From: Nanobdellota archaeon
Lineage (GTDB): Archaea; Nanobdellota; Nanobdellia; SCGC-AAA011-G17; VGLX01
Reading direction: 5' to 3'
Length of the DNA: 23,753 nt
Assembly (NCBI GenBank): GCA_018894775.1
Contig: JAHIPG010000236.1
Span: 1-23,753, forward strand
The notes below the pieces were generated by a model, which was given only the letters and a program-made list of their open reading frames with translations, was not told the origin of the DNA and did not search any database. Positions 13,623 to 20,978 of this stretch are shown in pieces. Both the position numbers and the translations under genes were made by a program. Within the stretch, counting starts at the first letter, position 1; every line of letters starts with the position of its first letter.

Positions 13623-13630
13623 TTTATATA
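13623..13630 (+). promoter_or_regulatory. TATA box (TTTATATA) of the RHH gene and BREX-like operon
   Basis: A consensus archaeal TATA box follows an A-rich BRE-like tract and lies about 38 bases before ATG 13664. It predicts a short leader. All genes from 13664 to 23482 are closely spaced after it, so this is probably the main promoter of the right-hand operon. Confidence 0.65.
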
Positions 13631-13663
13631 CATTTACACCCATTTACCCTTGAATGTGATAAC

Positions 13664-13819
13664 ATGACTTCAAGAAACGTAACCCTGAGCGTCGATGAAG
13701 ATTTGTACGATAGATACCGAGAGTTCTGTAAAAAGAAGGGATGGCTCATGTCCAGGCAATTCGAGATTATGATGGAAGAACAGCTTAAAGAGGTGGCGAG
13801 AAAATGTCAAGTGATTTAA
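13664..13819 (+). CDS. Ribbon-helix-helix (CopG/MetJ-like) DNA-binding protein, 51 aa
   Basis: The 51-residue protein begins with a short alternating strand (RNVTLSVDEDLYDRYREF, residues 4-21). A turn and a second helix follow (KKKGWLMSRQFEIMMEEQL, 23-41), which is the ribbon-helix-helix pattern. Such proteins act as dimers, insert the N-terminal ribbon into the DNA major groove, and usually repress their own operon. It lies directly after the best TATA box of the window and next to matching inverted repeats, so autoregulation of the following defence genes is likely (inference). It could instead be the antitoxin half of a small toxin pair whose toxin is lost. Its end overlaps a 19-codon frame that begins at 13804. 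Confidence 0.75.
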   Translation: MTSRNVTLSVDEDLYDRYREFCKKKGWLMSRQFEIMMEEQLKEVARKCQVI

Positions 13820-13863
13820 CTTTCATAACGAATGAACAGGAAATAAACTCTAACAAAGAATAA
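13804..13863 (+). pseudogene. 19-codon frame resembling the start of a PLD-type helicase
   Basis: ATG 13804 overlaps the end of the RHH gene by 16 bases and opens a frame of 19 codons (MSSDLTFITNEQEINSNKE). The phrase LTFITNE near a start resembles the N-terminus of phospholipase-D-like SNF2 helicases common in archaeal defence islands. The remainder of such a gene (over 900 codons) is missing. It could be a truncated remnant left when another helicase module was inserted, or a short leader peptide. The resemblance is from memory and short. Confidence 0.3.
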
Positions 13864-13872
13864 TATAGGAGT

Positions 13873-14358
13873 ATGACAAAATTGAAAACTACTTACCCTA
13901 ACCTTACAAAAACTGTCCGTGCAACTATCAAGTCAAAATATTCACAGATAGATAATAAAGACGAATGGCACCTCAATCCAGGAAACTTAAAAACAAGTTT
14001 CAGGTCTGATATTCAAATAAGCAAGGATAACGATAACCTATTGTGTATCGAAATTGAAGAGGCTCAACCACATCCTGATACAAATGTTACTAAGTATTGG
14101 CCGTTTCTCGAAGCAAACCCTCAGACTCGAGTAACTTTGCTTCAGATTTTTGGACGAGGGTTTATGGAGACAGACAATAATTATGCCTCTCGTATTCAAT
14201 TATGTAAATTCGTAGCTAACAAGTTAGAGGCAATTTATCCTAATCGATTTAAATATGTTTGGCACAAGTTCGCTTATCCTTCAGAATATTACATGCATCA
14301 TTCAGAAGAAATAGCCTATCTGATAGTTGATATTATCAGAAAGGAATTGTCAAGGTGA
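13873..14358 (+). CDS. Small possible PD-(D/E)XK-like nuclease (161 aa)
   Basis: The 161-residue protein has Asp46 in a short strand (FRSDIQI), then LLCIEIEE (Glu60, Glu62) and a helix containing TNVTKYW (residues 70-76). That spacing resembles a restriction-endonuclease fold (D...ExK followed by a helix with Lys/Tyr), but the usual Lys of ExK is Glu62. It may be an inactive or altered-metal variant, or another fold. GGAG (13868-13871) is only one base before ATG 13873. TTG 13882 is better spaced, so the true start may be three codons later. The stop overlaps the helicase start (GTGA). Its function in the operon is unknown; recruitment of nuclease activity to the helicase is one possibility. 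Confidence 0.6.
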   Translation: MTKLKTTYPNLTKTVRATIKSKYSQIDNKDEWHLNPGNLKTSFRSDIQISKDNDNLLCIEIEEAQPHPDTNVTKYWPFLEANPQTRVTLLQIFGRGFMETDNNYASRIQLCKFVANKLEAIYPNRFKYVWHKFAYPSEYYMHHSEEIAYLIVDIIRKELSR

Positions 14359-17300
14359 AATGCTTGGTTCAAATAGAAGAAATTCGTGCTGGAATCGTCA
14401 TCAGGGGACTTCAGTGGAAGGAGCCTGTTGAAATAAAGAAAAGTGACATAGAAGGAGAGTATTTGCACATCGTTGGCTCTACTGTCCGTACTATCACGCA
14501 TATTGACCAGCTTATTCCTTTGAATGAAATTGATTCCTTGTCTATAGAGAAGATTGAAAGCGATTTTGTAAGCGAACCTAATAAGGTGTTTTTGGCTTTT
14601 GAATGCAAAAGATACAGGTATGCTTCTCTTTATGACCCATTATTAGCAATCAATATTTCTAAAGTAGACCCTCTTCCTCACCAAATAGAGGCAGTCTATG
14701 GTTATATACTGAAGATGCCAAGGATAAGGTTCCTAATCGCAGATGACACTGGTGCAGGTAAGACTATCATGGCAGGGTTGGTTGTTAAGGAGTTGAAGTT
14801 AAGAAATCTCATCAAAAGAGTGCTTATTGTTGTTCCTGGTCATCTCAAAGACCAATGGAGGAGAGAACTAAAAGAAAGATTTGAGGAGAGTTTCGTGGTC
14901 GTTGATAGGGGATACCTAGATTCACATTATGGGGAAAATGTATGGGATAGGGAAAATCAGCTTATCACGTCAATTGATTTTGCCAAAAGAGATGATATAT
15001 TACCTTCCATAGGTGCTACTCATTTTGATTTAGTAATTGTAGACGAAGCCCATAAAATGAGTGCCTACAAATATGGCAATAAAATAGAAAAAAAGGAGAG
15101 ATACAAGCTTGGCGAGGTAATATCAAGAAATACAGACAACCTTCTTTTCTTAACTGCAACGCCCCATAAAGGAGATCCAGAAAATTTTAGGTTATTTTTG
15201 GACTTACTTGAACCTGGATTCTTTGCCACAAGTGATATGCTGCAAAAATCTATTGAAAATAAAGATAATCCGCTATTTATTAGAAGGTTGAAAGAAGATA
15301 TGAAGGATTTTGAGGGCAACCCCCTTATTCCACCAAGAGCACCCCCAAGAACATTAAAATTCACATTATCCGAGAATGAAAAGAAACTCTATAATGATGT
15401 TTCTAGATATGTTAAGGAGCAATACAACAGGGCATTAGCAAAAGAAAAACGCAGGAATATTGCTTTTGCTTTAGTTATCTTGCAGAGAAGATTAGCCTCA
15501 AGCACTTATGCTCTCCTTAGGTCTTTGGAAAGAAGAAAAGATAGACTCGAAGAAATAGAAAAGAAAGCAGATTTTAGAATCAAAGAAGATGTGAAGGAAT
15601 TTGATATTGAAGAAACAGAAGATATGGATGAAGAAAACAGATGGCGAGAAGAAGAGATGTGGGAAACATTAAGCGTAGCAGAAAACAAAGAGGAACTTAA
15701 AAGAGAAATAGAAACATTAAAAAACCTAATCAAAAAAGCGAAACAAATAGTAAATGAAGAGTGCGAAGTAAAACTTAAAGAGCTCAGGAATTCCCTTGCT
15801 GACCTTAATAAGAAATTTAACAAAAAGAAAATAATTATCTTTACAGAATCGAGGGATACTCTGGAGTATTTAGATAAGAAAGTAAGAAGCTGGGGCTATA
15901 CAGTCACTCTTATTCACGGTAGTATGAAATTAGATGAAAGAATTGATGCTGAAAAGACATTCAAAAACCAGACCCAAATTCTTATAGCTACAGAAGCTGC
16001 TGGAGAAGGCATTAATTTACAATTTTGCAATCTTATGATAAATTATGATATTCCTTGGAACATGAACAGGATTGACCAAAGAATGGGTAGAATCCATAGA
16101 TATGGTCAACAATACGAATGTTTTGTTTTTCATTTAGTAGCTAAAGACACAAGAGAGGGAGAAGTTTTGTCTAGATGGTTTGATAAGCAGGAAGAGATGA
16201 AGAAAATCTTTGGCGATAAAGTCTACGATATGAGCGGAGAAATATTCTTTGGAACAAGTTTGCAACAGATTCTCATAGAAGCAGCAGCTGGAGCAAGAAG
16301 CATGACAGAGCTGCTTAAAGAAATTGATATTAAATTAGATGCAGAATACATTAGCAAAGTTAAGGAGAACCTTGGAGAAAGCCTTGCTACAAAATATATT
16401 GACTATACAAGAATAAAAGAAATGGCAGAAAAATCACGAGAATATAAGCTTATACCTGAATATACTGAAGCATTTTTCAGAAAGGCTTTCCTGTTAGTAC
16501 AAGGCCGTCTCAGAGAAAGGAAAGATGGGTTCCTGACAATTGAGAGCATTCCGCATGACATAAAGTCCATCTCTGAAGAAGATTTTTTCAAAAGAAAGTT
16601 TGGCACTCTTCTAAAGATGTATCCTAAAATAACATTTGATAAGGATATTGCCTTTAAGAATCCTGATGCAGAATTAGTTTCGTTTGGTCATCCTATGTTT
16701 GAGTCTGTGCTGGAATTTATTGATAGGACATATGGGAATGACCTTAAAAAAGGTGCAACTTTTGTTGACCCAGACGGCAAACTTGATGGCTACATACTAT
16801 TCTATGAAGGAGATATATTTGATGGGCTTAACAAAACAGCAGGAAAAAGGCTGTTTGCTGTTTATATAAGCAAAACTGAGGTTAGACCTATTGCCCCTAC
16901 TATTTTATGGGATCTTGCTGAAGGGGAATCAAAGAAAGAGGAGATTAACATTCAGGTTATGGAGCAAAAAGCCAAAGGGATAGTCATTCCTAATATGGCA
17001 TTGTATAAGCAGAATAAATACGAAGAGAGGAAGCGAGAGGCAGATATTAAGGAAAAGTATGGCGTTAAGTCCCTTGAATATTTTATTGTCAAGCTGGATG
17101 GAGAGCTTATTAATTTGTATGCCAGGAAAGAGGACGGCGATAATGTTGATTTAGCAATAAGAAACAAAGAAGACCTCAAAAAGAAATATGAGAAAGCTCT
17201 GAAGGAGTTAAAAGACATTATAACAAGAGAAAAAACGCTCACAATGGGTATGCCCAAGTTTATTGGAATAATAAAAGTCTTGCCTAGTCAGAAAGGATTA

Positions 17301-17690
17301 GACATCATGGTAAGCAACCCTGAAGTTGAAAAGATAGGTATGGATGTTACCAAGGAATATGAAAAGAAGAATAACAGAAAGCCAGAGGACGTTTCAGCAG
17401 AAAACTTAGGATTTGATATAAGGTCAACTGACAAATCTGGTAAGAAGAGATATATAGAAGTAAAGGCAAGGGCCGATATTGGAGCAATTGCCTTAACACA
17501 AAACGAGTGGTTCAAGGCAAAAAGATTTGGGAATGACTATTACCTTTATGTTGTTTATAGAGCAGTTACTAATCCAGAATTGCTGATAATTCAGAATCCT
17601 GCTGAAAAACTGAAACCCGAAGAGAAGGTAGAGGTAGTAAGGTTTTTGATTGATAAAAAACAGATTGTAGCAAAAGGAGAGAAGGCATGA
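14355..17690 (+). CDS. SNF2-family helicase with C-terminal DUF3883-like domain (BrxHII/DrmD-like)
   Basis: The 1111-residue protein starts at GTG 14355, overlapping the previous stop. A roughly 100-residue N-terminal domain (residues 1-95) precedes the superfamily 2 motor. The motor shows the Q-motif region PLPHQ (106-110), Walker A DDTGAGKT (130-137), DEAH at 230-233, TATP at 267-270 and motif VI (DQRMGRIHRYGQ, 574-585). A charged coiled insert lies between the two lobes (about 395-480). The last 120 residues resemble DUF3883, with GFDI and RYIEVKARAD near residues 1015-1040, an altered nuclease-like core. This layout is that of helicases in type 3 BREX (BrxHII) and class 1 DISARM (DrmD). 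ATP-driven movement on DNA is expected. It leads an operon with a methylase and a DUF499 ATPase. Confidence 0.85.
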   Translation: MKCLVQIEEIRAGIVIRGLQWKEPVEIKKSDIEGEYLHIVGSTVRTITHIDQLIPLNEIDSLSIEKIESDFVSEPNKVFLAFECKRYRYASLYDPLLAINISKVDPLPHQIEAVYGYILKMPRIRFLIADDTGAGKTIMAGLVVKELKLRNLIKRVLIVVPGHLKDQWRRELKERFEESFVVVDRGYLDSHYGENVWDRENQLITSIDFAKRDDILPSIGATHFDLVIVDEAHKMSAYKYGNKIEKKERYKLGEVISRNTDNLLFLTATPHKGDPENFRLFLDLLEPGFFATSDMLQKSIENKDNPLFIRRLKEDMKDFEGNPLIPPRAPPRTLKFTLSENEKKLYNDVSRYVKEQYNRALAKEKRRNIAFALVILQRRLASSTYALLRSLERRKDRLEEIEKKADFRIKEDVKEFDIEETEDMDEENRWREEEMWETLSVAENKEELKREIETLKNLIKKAKQIVNEECEVKLKELRNSLADLNKKFNKKKIIIFTESRDTLEYLDKKVRSWGYTVTLIHGSMKLDERIDAEKTFKNQTQILIATEAAGEGINLQFCNLMINYDIPWNMNRIDQRMGRIHRYGQQYECFVFHLVAKDTREGEVLSRWFDKQEEMKKIFGDKVYDMSGEIFFGTSLQQILIEAAAGARSMTELLKEIDIKLDAEYISKVKENLGESLATKYIDYTRIKEMAEKSREYKLIPEYTEAFFRKAFLLVQGRLRERKDGFLTIESIPHDIKSISEEDFFKRKFGTLLKMYPKITFDKDIAFKNPDAELVSFGHPMFESVLEFIDRTYGNDLKKGATFVDPDGKLDGYILFYEGDIFDGLNKTAGKRLFAVYISKTEVRPIAPTILWDLAEGESKKEEINIQVMEQKAKGIVIPNMALYKQNKYEERKREADIKEKYGVKSLEYFIVKLDGELINLYARKEDGDNVDLAIRNKEDLKKKYEKALKELKDIITREKTLTMGMPKFIGIIKVLPSQKGLDIMVSNPEVEKIGMDVTKEYEKKNNRKPEDVSAENLGFDIRSTDKSGKKRYIEVKARADIGAIALTQNEWFKAKRFGNDYYLYVVYRAVTNPELLIIQNPAEKLKPEEKVEVVRFLIDKKQIVAKGEKA

Positions 17691-18307
17691 TGGATAAATC
17701 AACTAATGAGCATATAGCAATTCTTGCTTATGGTTCTCTTATATGGGAACCTGGTGAAGAAATAAAACAACACATTATTGCAGTTGTGGATTGCATAACA
17801 CCCTTCAATGTTGAGTATGCACAAAGAAGTTATAAAAGTAGAGGTGGTGCTCCAACCTTAACGAAAATCAGCGGAATAGGCAACAAGACAAGAGCAAAAT
17901 TACTTGTTTTGGATTATCATAACACTATTGAAGGCAAAAAGAAGGTTTATTCTCTTATCTGTCAAAGAGAAAACACTCCTAAGAAAGAGTGGAATGACGA
18001 AGCGGAACCACCAAAACCAATCTACATAACTAACTTAGAGGACTATGACTCGGTTTTTTATTGTGCATTTAAAGGAGAGCCTGAAAACACAATTACCTCA
18101 GAAAATTTGGTTAATTGGGCAAAAGAGAGTGTAATTGCTTGCAATAAAGAAGGGAAAATTGAAAATAACGGAGTAAGATACCTAATAAATTGCTATAAAA
18201 ATGGAGTCGTTACTCCCCTAACAGAAGAATACATCCAAAAACTTGGTGGAACAAATGTAGAAGAAATTGAAAAACGAATACTAAAAGAGGAGGAAAATGA
18301 CAGATAA
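17687..18307 (+). CDS. Gamma-glutamylcyclotransferase-fold (ChaC-like) protein
   Basis: The 206-residue protein begins with ILAYGSLIWEPG (residues 12-23). This is the YGSL loop that binds the gamma-glutamyl group in GGCT/ChaC-like enzymes, and GGAPTL (53-58) and a later strand-rich core fit that fold. Known members make 5-oxoproline from glutathione or gamma-glutamyl peptides, or process related amides. I could not place a catalytic glutamate with confidence. Its start overlaps the helicase stop (ATGATG), and its end overlaps the methylase start by 11 bases, so it is truly part of the operon. Its substrate may be a small molecule, a nucleotide adduct or a protein side chain; nothing in the window settles this. 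Confidence 0.7.
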   Translation: MMDKSTNEHIAILAYGSLIWEPGEEIKQHIIAVVDCITPFNVEYAQRSYKSRGGAPTLTKISGIGNKTRAKLLVLDYHNTIEGKKKVYSLICQRENTPKKEWNDEAEPPKPIYITNLEDYDSVFYCAFKGEPENTITSENLVNWAKESVIACNKEGKIENNGVRYLINCYKNGVVTPLTEEYIQKLGGTNVEEIEKRILKEEENDR

Positions 18308-20978
18308 ACGTTTCATAGAAGAAAGCTTCCCAGTGAAGGAAGTATCAATAGAATCTGCTAAAGAGAAGAATATTCGTCGTGGGCATATTTCAACTCTGCA
18401 TATATGGTGGGCAAGGAAGCCTCTCTCTTGTTCAAGAGCCACAAATTATGCAGCTTTAATTCCATTTACAAAGAATAAAGGAGACTGGGAAAAGAAAAGA
18501 AAATTTATTATTGAATTGAGTAAATGGGAGAATTCCCTAAATAAGAATCTGATTGAGAAGGCTCGCAAGGATATTCTTGAAGCAAATGGTGGAAAGCCTC
18601 CAAAAGTACTTGACCCGTTCTCAGGTGGAGGAGCAATTCCTCTTGAAGCTTTGAGATTAGGCTGTGAAACTTATGCTAGTGACTATAATCCTGTTGCTGT
18701 CTTGATTGAGAGATGTACTTTGGAATATCCTCAAAAATATGGTAATAAATTGATTGAAGATGTCAAAAAATGGGGAGAATGGGTTTTAGAAGAGGCAAAA
18801 AAAGAATTAGCTCAATTCTACCCTGCGGATAAAGAGCAGAAAAAGAGCTACTTTGGCGACTCATCCCAGGAAAGTAATCCAGTGGGATATTATTGGATGA
18901 GAACTATTACTTGCCAAAACCCCAATTGCGAAGCAGAGATACCACTCACGACAAATTGGTGGTTGGTAAAGAAATCAAATAAACATCTGTGTTTATACCC
19001 CTATGTAGAAAATAAAAAGGTCAAATTCAAGATTGTGGGGGATGGATATGAAAAAATGCCCGATAATTTTGACCCTGAAAATGGAACTGTATCAAGGGCA
19101 AATGTAGAATGCCCCGTATGTAACTCCGTGGTTGAAGCAGCAGATACTCGAAAGCAATTCCAAGAAAAGAAATCAGCTCAGAGGATGATTGCTGTAGTCC
19201 TGCATAAAACTGGAACAAGAGGAAAGCGATATAGAATTGCCATTGACCAAGATATGATAATATATAACAAAGTAGAAAAATATCTTGAAGGAAAAAAATC
19301 TAAATTGGAAAAAGAATGGGGAATTAGTGCCGTACCAGACGAAGAGCTCCCCTTAATGAGCGGCACTTTCAATGTCCCCATATACGGTATGAATAAATGG
19401 GGGGACTTATTTAATTTTCGTCAACAGTTGTGTCTAATTTGTTTCACAGAGAAAATAAAACAGGTTTACTCAAAATTACTTAGAGAAAAAGCAAAAGAAG
19501 ATTATGCTAAATCAGTAGTGAGCTATTTGGCCATAGGACTTGATAAAATAGCCGATTATAATAATGTTTTATGTCAATGGAGAAATAATTTGGAAACTGT
19601 AGGTCACACTTTTGCTAGGCAAGCGTTGCCTATGATGTATAATTATATTGAAGGTAATCCCATAACAGGGGCTTCGGGAACTTGGTCAGGAGCAATGAAA
19701 TGGATATTAGATGTTATACAAAATGGTGTGGGACTTCCTTATGCCAAATATATCAATCAATCCTCAGCAATGAAGATGCCCTGGGCAGAAAACTTTTTTG
19801 ATGCTGTTTTTACAGACCCACCATACTATAATGCGGTTCCATACGCAGATTTATCTGACTTTTTTTATGTGTGGCTAAAAAGGTCAATAGGTGACCTTTA
19901 TCCAGAATTGTTTTCGACCCCACTTACACCTAAATCTGAAGAACTGGCTGAAATGTCATCTTGGGATAAAAGAAGATACGCTCACAAAACAAAAGAATAT
20001 TTTGAAAAAAATCTCAAAGAGACTTTCTTGGAAATACATCGCTGTTTAAAACCTGACGGAATTGCAGTTATAGTATATGCTCACAAAACTACAGCAGGAT
20101 GGGAGACGGTTATTAATGCCTTATTTGATTCAGGATTATCTGTTACTGCTTCTTGGCCCATTTCAACTGAGATGGTAGTAAGACTAAGAGCACAAGAGTG
20201 TGCTGTTCTGGCTTCCTCAATTTATATTATAGCCCGCAAAATCAAAAAGAAAGAACTCGGCTTATATCCGAAGGTTAAGAAAGAGCTTCACATATATCTC
20301 AATGAAAAACTGGAAAGATTATGGCAAGAAGGAATCTCAGGGGCAGATTTCTTCATTGCTGCTATTGGTGCAGGAATTGAAATATTCGGTAAATATGAAA
20401 AGATTATTGATGATGAGGGAAAAGTTGTCAGGGCAGATAAATTATTAGAAGAGATAAGGACAATATCAACTAACTTTGCTGTCAAACAAATACTTCATAA
20501 TGGTTTTGCTGGAGAAATCTCGCCTTTAACAAGATTCTATGTTCTATGGAGATGGAATTATCAGGAAGCAAAGGTTCCGTTTGATGAGGCAAGAAAACTA
20601 TCCCAAAGCTTCAGCGTAAATCTAGAAAAAGAATGGAATAAAGGATTCATAATCAAAGAAAAGGAATTCATCAAAGTAATAGGGCCTAAAGAAAGGCAAC
20701 TTAAAGACCTTGAAGATTCGAAAGAATTAATAGATGTATTGCATTATGTCTTATTGCTATGGGAAAAAGGAGAAAAAGATAAATTGTTAAAAAAACTCTC
20801 AGAAGGATATGGCAACAGCGAGGCATTTTATAGAGTAGCTCAGGCTATCTCATCTACATTATCAAACGAAAGCAAAGAAAGAAAATTATTGGATGGATTT
20901 TTAGCAGGCAAAGAAAAAATTAGAGCAGAAGTTAAATCCTCTAATATACAGGATAAACTTGAAAGGTGGGTAAAATGA
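18297..20978 (+). CDS. DUF1156 adenine-specific DNA methyltransferase (PglXI-like)
   Basis: The 893-residue protein opens with the DUF1156 signature (FPVKEVSIESAKEKNIRRGH, then HIWWARKP, within residues 11-42). The AdoMet loop DPFSGGGAIPLE begins at residue 106, and the catalytic DPPYYNAVPY at residue 507. Between them lies a zinc-binding insert with two CxxC-type pairs (CQNPNC near 206 and CPVC near 269). The DPPY motif marks an N6-adenine or N4-cytosine methylase; adenine is usual for PglX-type enzymes. In type 3 BREX the same family marks host DNA so that invading DNA is recognised as unmodified. GAGGAGG stands before ATG 18297, and the last bases overlap the ATPase start. Expression is thus locked to both neighbours. 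Confidence 0.88.
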   Translation: MTDKRFIEESFPVKEVSIESAKEKNIRRGHISTLHIWWARKPLSCSRATNYAALIPFTKNKGDWEKKRKFIIELSKWENSLNKNLIEKARKDILEANGGKPPKVLDPFSGGGAIPLEALRLGCETYASDYNPVAVLIERCTLEYPQKYGNKLIEDVKKWGEWVLEEAKKELAQFYPADKEQKKSYFGDSSQESNPVGYYWMRTITCQNPNCEAEIPLTTNWWLVKKSNKHLCLYPYVENKKVKFKIVGDGYEKMPDNFDPENGTVSRANVECPVCNSVVEAADTRKQFQEKKSAQRMIAVVLHKTGTRGKRYRIAIDQDMIIYNKVEKYLEGKKSKLEKEWGISAVPDEELPLMSGTFNVPIYGMNKWGDLFNFRQQLCLICFTEKIKQVYSKLLREKAKEDYAKSVVSYLAIGLDKIADYNNVLCQWRNNLETVGHTFARQALPMMYNYIEGNPITGASGTWSGAMKWILDVIQNGVGLPYAKYINQSSAMKMPWAENFFDAVFTDPPYYNAVPYADLSDFFYVWLKRSIGDLYPELFSTPLTPKSEELAEMSSWDKRRYAHKTKEYFEKNLKETFLEIHRCLKPDGIAVIVYAHKTTAGWETVINALFDSGLSVTASWPISTEMVVRLRAQECAVLASSIYIIARKIKKKELGLYPKVKKELHIYLNEKLERLWQEGISGADFFIAAIGAGIEIFGKYEKIIDDEGKVVRADKLLEEIRTISTNFAVKQILHNGFAGEISPLTRFYVLWRWNYQEAKVPFDEARKLSQSFSVNLEKEWNKGFIIKEKEFIKVIGPKERQLKDLEDSKELIDVLHYVLLLWEKGEKDKLLKKLSEGYGNSEAFYRVAQAISSTLSNESKERKLLDGFLAGKEKIRAEVKSSNIQDKLERWVK

